In this document: positions 8,725 through 17,277 of the stretch, in pieces
How the letters are laid out: each line of letters begins with the position of its first letter
Position numbering within the stretch: position 1 is the stretch's first letter
DNA from: Luteimonas suaedae
GTDB taxonomy: Bacteria; Pseudomonadota; Gammaproteobacteria; Xanthomonadales; Xanthomonadaceae
DNA length: 64,000 bases
Assembly: GCF_008312895.1 (NCBI RefSeq)
Contig: NZ_VSSP01000001.1
Span: forward strand, 372,001-436,000
Direction: 5' to 3'
Translations under genes and position numbers: made by a program
The notes under the pieces: model-generated
Databases searched by the model: none
Seen by the model: only the letters and a program-made list of their open reading frames with translations
Told to the model about the DNA's origin: nothing

Positions 8725-9986
8725 ACGAAACGAGACCATTCCGCGGCAATACGTCCGCATGCGCCGTGGCGATCGCCATCGCGTCGATCGGCGTTCCGGC
8801 GGTGGCGCAGGAACTGCCGCCGCCCCAGCTCGTGCTGGCCAGTTCCGGCACCGAGACGTTCCACGACAGCGCGCTGCAGGGCTGCGGCACGACCAAGGTG
8901 CACATCGACGGGCCGGTGCGACTGTTCCGCGACCAGGACGACCTCGTGCACATGACCGTCGGCGACCCGCAGGCACGCGCTTGGCAATGGACCGGGAGCG
9001 TCGCGGACTTCGCGGCACTGCCGTCGTCGGCGAGCCTCGACTGCACGCCGGTGATGCTCGGCGACGTCGGCAACGACACCATCGACCGGTTCGACCAGAA
9101 GACCTTTCTGCAGGCGCTGCACTTCGATCCCGAAACCGCGTACGTCTACGGCTACGGCCACGAGGACTACTTCGGCACACGCCTGGACGATCCCGACTGC
9201 CACAAGGCCGGCGTCACCGACGGCAAGCCACAGTGCTGGTACAGCGCCGTGGCGATCTGGAAGGCGGACACGCTCGACACCACACCCGCCGGACACCTCT
9301 CGTTCTCGAAGCTGAAATCGGTGCCCTGGCACGTCGCGATCTATCCGCACGTGGTCTATCCCGGCGATGCCGGTACGCCTGCCGCGGGCTGGATCGGCTA
9401 CGGCGCCCCCTCGAACCTGGTGCGCGGCTTCAACCAGGACGGGCAAGCCGACGGCTATCACTACTTCTTCGCCTATACCAGTTCCGGCTTCGGCGAGCAG
9501 GACAAGGGCGTGTGCCTGTTCCGCAGCGACGACCCGACATTGCGCCAGAACTGGCGGGCGTGGAACGGCAGTACCACGACGCCCGCGTTCACCCAGCAGA
9601 TGAACAACCCGTACATCAGCAGCACCGCGCCGTGCGCAGTGGTCAACCCGGACACGTTCAAGTCCTACGTGCGCAGCGTGCACTGGCACCCGGCGTCGCG
9701 GCATTACGTCGCCGTGTTCCGCGACGGCAACGGCGTGCGCTACGCGACCTCGCGCGACCTGGTCACGTGGAACGCATCCGAGCCGCTGCTCACCTCGACC
9801 TCGAGCCAGGTGAACTACCCGTCGCTGGTGGACCTCGACGGCGGCACGCCGGCCGTGGCCGGCAACGGCCACAACTTCGACGTCGTCCACGACCTGGGCC
9901 GCACCTACCTCTACTTCCGCACGTCGGTTGCGTGGGGACACACGCAGATCAACCGCCAGCGGATCGAGGTGGCGAACTATCCGTGA
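8721..9986 (+). CDS. Exported beta-rich protein of unknown activity, possible beta-propeller glycan-active enzyme
   Basis: 421 residues starting at ATG 8721 with GGAGGA 6 bases ahead. Residues 1-32 form a signal peptide ending in VAQE. The mature part has repeated WY/YLYF-type beta strands, a WHVAIYPHVVYP segment, a SVHWHPASRHYVAVF segment and several Asp/His residues in loops, which is how five-bladed glycosidase or lyase propellers look. I cannot place it in a named family. Being translationally coupled to an esterase and upstream of a GH106 enzyme, it is probably an exported enzyme or binding protein for the same polysaccharide. Confidence 0.65.
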   Translation: MNETRPFRGNTSACAVAIAIASIGVPAVAQELPPPQLVLASSGTETFHDSALQGCGTTKVHIDGPVRLFRDQDDLVHMTVGDPQARAWQWTGSVADFAALPSSASLDCTPVMLGDVGNDTIDRFDQKTFLQALHFDPETAYVYGYGHEDYFGTRLDDPDCHKAGVTDGKPQCWYSAVAIWKADTLDTTPAGHLSFSKLKSVPWHVAIYPHVVYPGDAGTPAAGWIGYGAPSNLVRGFNQDGQADGYHYFFAYTSSGFGEQDKGVCLFRSDDPTLRQNWRAWNGSTTTPAFTQQMNNPYISSTAPCAVVNPDTFKSYVRSVHWHPASRHYVAVFRDGNGVRYATSRDLVTWNASEPLLTSTSSQVNYPSLVDLDGGTPAVAGNGHNFDVVHDLGRTYLYFRTSVAWGHTQINRQRIEVANYP

Positions 9987-10092
9987 GCAGGCCTGCCATG
10001 CTTGGCGGCTGGAAGGGTGGGGTGCCGGTTCAAGCCGGCATCCCGACGCGCGGAGGGCCGCGAATCGCGCAGCGATCTGCGCTTGCCGGGCT

Positions 10093-10190
10093 TCCCCCTT
10101 TGAAAAAGGGGGATTGAGGGAGATTTGCTGTTGCTTTGCGAGGTACCTGGCAAAGAGCAAATCCCCCAGCCCCCTTTTTCAAAGGGGGAG
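10093..10190. repeat. Nested palindromic element (about 98 bp)
   Basis: Both arms contain TCCCCCTTTGAAAAAGGGGG, itself a palindrome, then diverge slightly and end in GATTTGCT/AGCAAATC. The centre (TTGCTTTGC and GGCAAAGA) can also pair. The whole can fold as a cruciform or MITE-like hairpin. It has no coding capacity. Its position between two genes of one transcription unit suggests an mRNA-processing or stabilising role, or a mobile repeat. Confidence 0.75.
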
Positions 10191-10248
10191 TCCAAGTGGC
10201 TGCACCGACAGTTGCCATTCCTCTCGGCCCCGCTGGGGCCGAAACTCT

Positions 10249-10282
10249 GCTGAAGCTGTCGCCTGAAGGCGACAGCTTCAGC
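10249..10282. repeat. Perfect 15-bp hairpin
   Basis: GCTGAAGCTGTCGCC and GGCGACAGCTTCAGC flank TGAA. No T-run follows on either strand, so it is a REP-like hairpin rather than an intrinsic terminator. It ends 36 bases before the start of the GH106 gene. Confidence 0.7.
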
Positions 10283-10318
10283 CCTCAAAATCGGGACAGT
10301 GATGAGACGTTGGAGAGA

Positions 10319-13300
10319 ATGAGCATTTCCCCGTGGATGGCCGTGGGGTTGGCGGCGATGCTGCTGGCGACTTGCCGGCCGCTGGCGGCGAACGAGCTCG
10401 AGGCGGGTTTCGCGTCGCCGCCGCGCGAGGCGCGGCCGCTCGGCTGGTGGCACTGGATCAACGGCAACGTGACGACCGAAGGCATCGACGCCGACCTCGC
10501 GGCCGCCAAGGTCGCCGGCATGGGCGGGGTGCAGATGTTCGACGTGGAGATGTACGCGCCCGAGGGGTCGGTCCGCTACGGTTCCGAACAATGGTTCGCC
10601 CATGTGCGGCACGCGATCCGCCGGGCGGCGGCGCTGGGGCTGGAATTCCACGCGATGAACACGCCGGGCTGGTCGGCAAGCGGTGGCCCTTGGGTCACGC
10701 CGGAACGTTCGATGAAGCGCCTGGTCTGGAGCGAGACGAACGTATCCGGGGGCGACCTGTCGCTTCGACTGCCGCGCCCGGACCTGGCGCCTGCCTATCC
10801 CGAGCGCGCGGTGCCCATGGCGCCCTATTTCGTCGATGTCGCCGTGCTCGCGGTGCCGGAAACAGCGGAGCGGATCGCGGAGTTCGAAGCCAAGGCGGGC
10901 TGGGGCAACAGGCCCGTGACCCGCGATACCCGGGTGCTGCCCGGGATCCCTTCCGATCGCGTGATCGTGCTCTCCGACGGAATGGACGCTTCGGGCCGAC
11001 TCACTGCGCGCCTGCCCCCGGGAGAATGGACGATCCTGCGCTTCGGCTACACGACGACGGGGAAGACCAACCACCCCGCGGTGCCGGAGGGTCACGGCCT
11101 GGAGATCGACAAGCTCGATCCGGAGGCGGTTGCGTTCCAGTTCGAGCGTTCGCTGGGCCGCATGATCCGCGAAGCGGGTCCGCTCGCCGGCAGCACGTTC
11201 AACGGCCTCCTGTTCGACAGCTTCGAAGGCGGGTTCCAGAACTGGACCGCCGCCATGCCGAACGAATTCGCGCGGCGGAAGGGCTATGCGCTGCTCCCCT
11301 GGCTGCCGGTGCTGGCCGGGCGCGTGGTGGAATCCGTGGAGAAGAGCGAAGCGGTGCTCTGGGACTTCCGCCAGGTCATCGAGGAGATGTTCGCGGAACA
11401 CTACTTCGGCACCATGCATCGGCTTGCCGCACGACATGGCATGAAGATCTATTCCGAGTCCCAGGGCGGCCCGATCACGCCGATGTCCGCCAACCGCCAC
11501 GTCGACGTGCCGATGAACGAATTCTGGATGCCCGACGTGGCGCCGCGCGCGGCGAAGATCAGGATGACTACCTCGGCGGCGACCTTCCTCGGGCGCAGGA
11601 TGGTGGCCGCCGAAGCCTTCACGGCGAGGCCGGAGCACGGGCGCTACCAGAACACGCCTGCCACCCTGAAGCGCGTGGGCGATCATGCCTTCGCGCTCGG
11701 ACTGAACCGGTTCGCGCTCCACAGCTTCACCCACCAGCCGGTCACCGCGGCCGCGCCGGGGTTCTCGCTGGGCCGCTATGGCACGCATTTCGGGCGCCTG
11801 AACACCTGGTGGCCGTATGCGGGCGCCTGGATCGACTACCTGTCGCGCAGCCAGTTCCTGCTGCAGCAGGGGCATCGCCTGGCCGATGTCGTCTTCCTGG
11901 TCGACGAGGACCTGGGCTACGCCTTGCCGGATGCGATCGAGACGTCGCTGCCCGGGTACGATCTGGAAGTGGCCTATCCCGCGGACGTGCTGGCGATGTC
12001 GGTGCACGACGGTGTGCTGGAACATCCCCAGGGAGCGTCGTTCCGCCTGCTCGTCACGCCGGAGATGTCCCAGGGTTGGGTCGCCGGGATCGCGACGCTG
12101 CGCAAGCTCGCACATCTTGTCGAGGCCGGCGCGACCCTGGCCGGGCCGCCGCCGCTCGCGCCCGCGGGACTCGGCGACCTGGCGCACAGCGAGGAATTCG
12201 ACCGGCTCGTCGGCATGCTCTGGGCCGATCTCCCGGCACGGGGTTTCAAGGCGGTGGGCGCGGGCAAGGTCTACGCGGGGCTGACGCCGCTGGAAATCCT
12301 GCAGGTCGAAGGGGTCGGCCCCGACCTGCGCTGGGAGGCGCCGATGGAGCAGCTGCGCTTCATCCATCGTCGCAGCAGCGACGCGGACATCTACTTCGTC
12401 TTCAACGACTCGGATCAGTCACGCGAAGCGCGGCTCGAAGTGCGGCAGCCCGGCCGCCTGCCCGAGATCTGGGATCCGGCGCGCGGCACGCGCGCCGATG
12501 CGCCCGTGTTCGCGTCCACCGCCTCGGGCGTGTCCGTGCCCGTACAACTGCAGCCGTGGGGATCGACGTTCCTCGTGTTCCGTAAGCCCCTCCCGACGCG
12601 CTGGATCAGCGACGCGCGCGCAGTGAGCCTCAATCTCGCGGATAGGCCTGGCGCACTGCTCACGCAGGACGGGTCCGTGCAGCTGCATTTTTCCGACCGC
12701 TCGACGCGAGACGTCCGCCTGCCGGCGTTGCCCGCGCCGGTGCCGGTCGACGGAGCCTGGGAGATCGAATTTCCGAAGCTGGCCGGTTCGGCAAGGTCTC
12801 GGCGGGTCGAGCAGTTGGCATCGTGGACGGAGGATGCCGATCCGACAATCCGCCACCATTCCGGCACCGCGGTCTACCGGACCAGCGTCGATCTGCCGCG
12901 GCCACCGGCCGGCGCGGTCGCGCTGCTCGATCTCGGCCGCGTGGCCGACATCGCGCGCGTGACGGTGAACGGGCACGACGCCGGGATCGCCTGGCATCCT
13001 CCGTTCCGGCTGGACGTGACCCCGTACCTGCAGCCGGGGACGAACCGGCTCGAGATCCACGTGGCCAATCGATGGATCAATCGCCTGATCGGCGATGAGG
13101 CCGTCGCGGTGGACGTCGAGTACCAGAAGACGGGCACTTCGCCGTTCACCGATGGCCGGCTGCTGGCGTTGCCCGCGTGGATCTACCGGCCCGAGGCACG
13201 GCACGAATGGCCCCGGTCCAGCTTCGCCACGTGGAAGCACTACGAGGCGGATTCGCCCCTGGTCCCTTCCGGGCTCCTGGGCCCGGTCAGGATCGAATGG

Positions 13301-13336
13301 TGGCAGCCGGTTCCACAAGCGGATGACCCGTCCTGA
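10319..13336 (+). CDS. GH106-like alpha-L-rhamnosidase, exported
   Basis: 1005 residues. A signal peptide (residues 1-25, cleavage near LAANE) precedes a domain opening with PLGWWHWINGNVTTEGI and GVQMFDVEMYAPEG, the characteristic start of GH106-type glycosidases, which release alpha-linked L-rhamnose. A C-terminal galactose-binding-like beta sandwich (LDLGRVADIARVTVNG, near 870) matches the family layout. Start 10319 has GGAGAG 4 bases upstream; an upstream in-frame extension would read through the palindromes and lacks a signal peptide. It ends 37 bases from a convergent gene. Substrate is inferred from the family: a rhamnose-capped or rhamnose-branched plant or microbial glycan. Confidence 0.85.
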   Translation: MSISPWMAVGLAAMLLATCRPLAANELEAGFASPPREARPLGWWHWINGNVTTEGIDADLAAAKVAGMGGVQMFDVEMYAPEGSVRYGSEQWFAHVRHAIRRAAALGLEFHAMNTPGWSASGGPWVTPERSMKRLVWSETNVSGGDLSLRLPRPDLAPAYPERAVPMAPYFVDVAVLAVPETAERIAEFEAKAGWGNRPVTRDTRVLPGIPSDRVIVLSDGMDASGRLTARLPPGEWTILRFGYTTTGKTNHPAVPEGHGLEIDKLDPEAVAFQFERSLGRMIREAGPLAGSTFNGLLFDSFEGGFQNWTAAMPNEFARRKGYALLPWLPVLAGRVVESVEKSEAVLWDFRQVIEEMFAEHYFGTMHRLAARHGMKIYSESQGGPITPMSANRHVDVPMNEFWMPDVAPRAAKIRMTTSAATFLGRRMVAAEAFTARPEHGRYQNTPATLKRVGDHAFALGLNRFALHSFTHQPVTAAAPGFSLGRYGTHFGRLNTWWPYAGAWIDYLSRSQFLLQQGHRLADVVFLVDEDLGYALPDAIETSLPGYDLEVAYPADVLAMSVHDGVLEHPQGASFRLLVTPEMSQGWVAGIATLRKLAHLVEAGATLAGPPPLAPAGLGDLAHSEEFDRLVGMLWADLPARGFKAVGAGKVYAGLTPLEILQVEGVGPDLRWEAPMEQLRFIHRRSSDADIYFVFNDSDQSREARLEVRQPGRLPEIWDPARGTRADAPVFASTASGVSVPVQLQPWGSTFLVFRKPLPTRWISDARAVSLNLADRPGALLTQDGSVQLHFSDRSTRDVRLPALPAPVPVDGAWEIEFPKLAGSARSRRVEQLASWTEDADPTIRHHSGTAVYRTSVDLPRPPAGAVALLDLGRVADIARVTVNGHDAGIAWHPPFRLDVTPYLQPGTNRLEIHVANRWINRLIGDEAVAVDVEYQKTGTSPFTDGRLLALPAWIYRPEARHEWPRSSFATWKHYEADSPLVPSGLLGPVRIEWWQPVPQADDPS

Positions 13337-13373
13337 AGTCGCTGTCGGAAATCCCCGGCAGCGGCTCGTAGCG

Positions 13374-16247
13374 TCAGCGCACCAGGTCGACGTCCCGGCT
13401 GCGCGTGACACTGCCATCCGGCCGCGTCCCTTCGATCCGCCACGTGAACCGCGTGGCCGTGTCGTCGACCGGGACGCTGAACTCCCACGGGAAGGCCTCG
13501 TCGACGATGACGCCCGCGTCGTCGCCCGTCGTCCAGTGCAACGCCACCTGGTTGAAATCGCGCTTGCCGTCCTCGAGGAACACGAAGGCGTGCTGCATCG
13601 ACTCGCCATAATCGAGGACCATGCCGCGCGCCGCGGGATCGTCGATCCGTGCCATGGGCTGCCGCCAGGCCGAGTCGGGGCCTGCGGCCATGATCCTCGC
13701 CTGCAATCCGGGCCGGATGCCGACATCGGCGACCGTGAATGCAACCAGGCCACGCGCGGGAACCGTCACCTGGAACCGGCCGTCGTCGATGGCGATGTCG
13801 CCGGTTCCGTGCACATCGGCCGCGTGCAATGTCCTGCCCGCCAGGCCCGGCAGCCGCGCGAGGTCGAGCCGCACCGTGCTGGTGACCGGCGTGTCCGCTT
13901 CGTTCATCAGTGCCACGTACAGGCGGGTGTTGTCCTCGCTGCGCGCAGTGACGTAGTTGAGCTCGACCGAGTCGGCCTGCAGCAGGACCTTCGGCATCCA
14001 CAGCACGGCGTCTTCGTGGCCGTAGAAGCGGCCGACCTGGCCGCCGTAGGCCCGGTTCTGCAGATAGGCATAGCCTTCGATGAACTCCGCCGGGAAGCGG
14101 ATCGCGCCGTTGGAGCGCGCGTCTGCATCGCTGACCAGGTAGTCGAGCAGCATCGACGCCATTGGCCAGACGTGGTTGAAGTGGAACGAGTTCACGCTCA
14201 GCGACTTCGGATCGCGCAGCGGGTAGTCCGGCTTCTCGTAAATCGTCGTGCGTGCAGTATTGATGTGGTAGCCGGGAAAATTGGTGTAGCGGCCGATCAC
14301 CGCCGAGCGCGCCACGGCGCGCAGGAAGGAATCGTCCATGTGTTCCGCGATCCGCAGCAGCCACGGCGCCCAGTTGGTCATGAAGATGCCGCGGTGGCCG
14401 CTGCTGGTGCCGGACGATTCCGGGGTCAGCCCGATTTCCGACAGCCGCCACCCGGGCACGCGCTCCTCGGCGGCCGGCATCTGCGGATGGCCCTTGCCGG
14501 CGAGATAGCCGTACAGCGGCGCCTTGCCGCCGGGATTAACCAGGACTTCCGTATCCGGGATCGCCGGCGCGAACCATACGAACTGGGTGAACACGCGCGC
14601 GGCGCGATGGGCGGCTTCGAGGTAGCGGCGTTCGGCGGTGACGTCGTAGAGCTGCATCAGCGCGGCGAAGTCGGGCACGAACTGGGTCCAGAAGAACGGC
14701 TCTTCGCCGTGCACCCCCGCGAACGCCTGCTGCGGCCGTTCCACGCGTTCGCGCAGGTAGGCGTCGGCGCCGCGGACCGCCGCGTCGAGATAATGCCGGC
14801 GACCGGTCGCGCGGTACAGCGCGAGGCTGTTCTGCCAGGTGTCGCCGCGCTCGTTGACGTCGAGGTTGCGCACCCGCGAGCGCCCGTACTCCTCCTCCGC
14901 GAGGGCGAGGAACGCCGGCGATGCGCCGCGGAAGATCCGGTGCAGCGCGGCCAGTTCGGAGACCGGCGCGGCGGGACCCTTGAGGGTGTAGGACGGGAAC
15001 TGGATCTTCTGTTCCTCGTCGATCGTGAACAGGTATTTCTCGCGCGACACCATGTATTCGATGACGGGTTTCGCGCGCAGGCGCCAGATCGCGTCGTCGT
15101 CGGTGACCAACGCCAGGTCCAGCGGATTCAGCGACGAGACGTTCTTCACCGTGCCCGGCGCATCGGTCTCGTAGCTCGCGCCCTTGTCCTCGGCGCGGAA
15201 CTGCGACCAGTGGCTCATGCCGTAGTCGACGATCCGCTCCAGGGTGCGGTTGAGCGACGACAGCGCGTTGTGCCGGTAGTCGTGGAACCCGTAGAGCCGG
15301 CGCGCGGCGTACTCGTAGGCCGCGGTGACGTCGCCGCGGTGCACCAGCGGCCGCAGCGTGAAGGAGAATTCGTCGCCAGCGCCGAGCTGCGAGCCCGGCC
15401 CGCCGAGCACGGGAGCGAACACCATCGGCCGCGCGCGGCCATCGGGATCGCGCAGGGCGATGCCGAAGCGCGAGTTGCGGAACACCGGCAGCGGGTCGAA
15501 CGGGAACTCCGCTGCGTCCACCACCATGCCTTCGACCTGTCCAGCGTGCTCGACCAGGGTCGACGGCAACGTCGCCCGAAAGGCCAGGGTCAGGTAGCTG
15601 CGATCGGGAAAGCGCTTCTCCGTCCACACCAGCGGCTGGAAGAACGCGTCGGCGTCGTCGGGCGCATGCGACGGCGCGCCCATGTACGCGACCGAGTAGA
15701 AGCCGGGCTGCTTCGCCCGCAGCGTGTAGCGCAGGGCAGGGGGCAGGGCGCGGCCGTCGCCGCCCGGGGACAGCACGGCCTCGATCGCGAACCCGGCCTG
15801 TTCCGGGAACGTCCAGCGATGGCCACCGTCCGGCGTCGGCCTCACCCCGTCGGCCTCGACGCAGGTCCTCGGCGCCGCGGCGAAGACGTCGGCCGTGCGC
15901 CCGCCGGCATCGCCCTGCAGGATATCCGGGTCGAAGCCGTCGCCGACCTGGCTGGCGTCGCCGGCGACCTGCGCGAGGCCCGCGCCCCCGGCATCCTCCG
16001 CGCGCCAGGTCACGACGTTGTAGCGTGTGCCGAGGTCGGCCGGCCGCAGTTCCGGGGAAGGATCCGATGTCGTGCGCTGCACGCAGAACCGCATCGCGAA
16101 TTCGGCGCGCGCGCCGTCGGGCGCGGCGAGCGTGATCCCGTCGCGACGGGCTTCGATCGTGTGTGCGGCCGCGCTCGCGGCACCGCTGGTGGGCGCAGCC
16201 GCGGCGAGCACCAGCCCGATCGCCGGAAGTCGGTGGCGTGGCGGCAT
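13374..16247 (-). CDS. Large exported protein with predicted alpha/alpha-toroid, candidate new glycan-active enzyme
   Basis: 957 residues with a signal peptide (1-28). Residues ~40-330 look beta-rich; residues ~350-720 are helical with repeated aromatic/acidic motifs (RGDTWQNSLALY, EEPFFWTQFVPDF, NSFHFNHVWPM, FIEGYAYLQNRAYGGQVGRFYGHED) typical of (alpha/alpha)6 glycosidases and polysaccharide lyases; a further beta domain ends the protein. I cannot assign it to a named CAZy family. It is the last gene of the GntR-headed minus-strand operon and converges on the GH106 gene, so it probably cleaves the same substrate in the periplasm. Weakly conserved Tyr/His/Asp clusters near 620-680 are candidate active-site residues. 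Confidence 0.7.
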   Translation of the reverse strand: MPPRHRLPAIGLVLAAAAPTSGAASAAAHTIEARRDGITLAAPDGARAEFAMRFCVQRTTSDPSPELRPADLGTRYNVVTWRAEDAGGAGLAQVAGDASQVGDGFDPDILQGDAGGRTADVFAAAPRTCVEADGVRPTPDGGHRWTFPEQAGFAIEAVLSPGGDGRALPPALRYTLRAKQPGFYSVAYMGAPSHAPDDADAFFQPLVWTEKRFPDRSYLTLAFRATLPSTLVEHAGQVEGMVVDAAEFPFDPLPVFRNSRFGIALRDPDGRARPMVFAPVLGGPGSQLGAGDEFSFTLRPLVHRGDVTAAYEYAARRLYGFHDYRHNALSSLNRTLERIVDYGMSHWSQFRAEDKGASYETDAPGTVKNVSSLNPLDLALVTDDDAIWRLRAKPVIEYMVSREKYLFTIDEEQKIQFPSYTLKGPAAPVSELAALHRIFRGASPAFLALAEEEYGRSRVRNLDVNERGDTWQNSLALYRATGRRHYLDAAVRGADAYLRERVERPQQAFAGVHGEEPFFWTQFVPDFAALMQLYDVTAERRYLEAAHRAARVFTQFVWFAPAIPDTEVLVNPGGKAPLYGYLAGKGHPQMPAAEERVPGWRLSEIGLTPESSGTSSGHRGIFMTNWAPWLLRIAEHMDDSFLRAVARSAVIGRYTNFPGYHINTARTTIYEKPDYPLRDPKSLSVNSFHFNHVWPMASMLLDYLVSDADARSNGAIRFPAEFIEGYAYLQNRAYGGQVGRFYGHEDAVLWMPKVLLQADSVELNYVTARSEDNTRLYVALMNEADTPVTSTVRLDLARLPGLAGRTLHAADVHGTGDIAIDDGRFQVTVPARGLVAFTVADVGIRPGLQARIMAAGPDSAWRQPMARIDDPAARGMVLDYGESMQHAFVFLEDGKRDFNQVALHWTTGDDAGVIVDEAFPWEFSVPVDDTATRFTWRIEGTRPDGSVTRSRDVDLVR

Positions 16248-16294
16248 CGGTGTCTCCGTTTCGATGGGGATTGAAGTCGTGTGTGCAGGCCGGG

Positions 16295-17260
16295 TCAGGC
16301 CCAGCCGAGCGCCTCTTGCGGCAGATCCGCGCGCAGTTCTCCGATCTCGCGCAGGCCGGCGGCGTCGAGTTCGCGGGTCGGATGGCGCACGCGCGCGCTG
16401 GCGATGACACCGGCCGCGACCAGGTTGTGCTTCATCACCGCGACGCCGAGCCCGGGCTGCAGCTCGTAGCGGATCAGCGGCAGGTAGCGCGCGAACTCGC
16501 GGCGCGCACCGGCGCGGTCGCCGGCGCGCCACAGGTCCCACATGGCGACGAAGGCGGCCGTCAGGTCGCTGCCGGGCATCGTGCCGACCGCACCGCGATC
16601 GAGCTCCTCCAGCAGGAACTGGCCGTTGAGGCCGCCGAACAGCACCGGCGGCGCCTCATCGCCCTTGAGGTCGTAGCCGTCGAGGATCGCGCTGATCTTC
16701 GGCGCGGTCGGCGGCGCTTCCACCTTGACGTAGCGGACGCGCTCGAGTTCGCGGGCCATGCGCGCGATCAGCGGTGCGCCGATCGCGACGCCGCTCATCA
16801 GCGGTGCGTCCTGCACCATGATCGGGATGCGGACCGCATCGCTGATCGCGCGAAAATAATGGAACACGCCCTCCGCATCGGGCTTCATGAGGTGCGGCGG
16901 CATGATCATCAGCCCATCCGCACCCCCGGCCTCGGCTTCGCGACTCAACGCGACGGCGAGGTCGGTGCCGGTGTGGCCGCTGCTCACGATCACCGGGACC
17001 CGCCCGTCAACCTCGCGCACGATCGCCCGCAGCAGTTGCACGCGTTCGTCCGCGGCGAGCGTGTAGCCCTCGCTGGCGTTGCCGAACAGGCCCAGGCCAT
17101 GCGCACCGGCATCGAGCAGGAAGCGCACCAGCCGCCGCTGGCTGTCGAGGTCGATGCTGCCGTCCTCGCGGAACGTGGTGTTGACGATCGGGAAGACCCC
17201 TTCGAAGCGAGCGCCTTCGACGCGGGCGCCCCCGGAGCGGGCAGGTGCGGGCTGGGACAT
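16295..17260 (-). CDS. DapA-family (class I) aldolase/dehydratase for a 2-keto-3-deoxy sugar acid
   Basis: 321-residue TIM barrel of the dihydrodipicolinate synthase/N-acetylneuraminate lyase family. The Schiff-base lysine is Lys179 in RYVKVE. The GxxGE-like segment reads GNASEG (60-65). At the place of the usual catalytic tyrosine (Tyr-Asn-x-Pro) it has Gln150-Asp-Ala-Pro, so the chemistry probably differs from DapA itself. Members with such changes act on keto-deoxy sugar acids as aldolases or dehydratases. The gene starts 17 bases after the dehydratase gene, inside the same operon. I infer a role on a second sugar acid of the same glycan, for example one derived from L-rhamnose or L-arabinose. 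Confidence 0.75.
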   Translation of the reverse strand: MSQPAPARSGGARVEGARFEGVFPIVNTTFREDGSIDLDSQRRLVRFLLDAGAHGLGLFGNASEGYTLAADERVQLLRAIVREVDGRVPVIVSSGHTGTDLAVALSREAEAGGADGLMIMPPHLMKPDAEGVFHYFRAISDAVRIPIMVQDAPLMSGVAIGAPLIARMARELERVRYVKVEAPPTAPKISAILDGYDLKGDEAPPVLFGGLNGQFLLEELDRGAVGTMPGSDLTAAFVAMWDLWRAGDRAGARREFARYLPLIRYELQPGLGVAVMKHNLVAAGVIASARVRHPTRELDAAGLREIGELRADLPQEALGWA

Positions 17261-17277
17261 GCGCGATGCTCCTTGCA

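Larger units (their letters stand above)
9987..10318. other. Intergenic region made largely of palindromes
   Basis: 332 bases between two co-directional genes of the locus. No gene. It contains a nested palindrome at 10093-10190 and a 15-bp hairpin at 10249-10282, listed separately. A GGAGAG Shine-Dalgarno just before 10319 serves the next gene. Confidence 0.7.

Noticed and set aside
10249..10282. Rho-independent terminator in front of the GH106 gene
   Set aside because: The hairpin is perfect but no T-run follows on either strand, so it was listed as a repeat.
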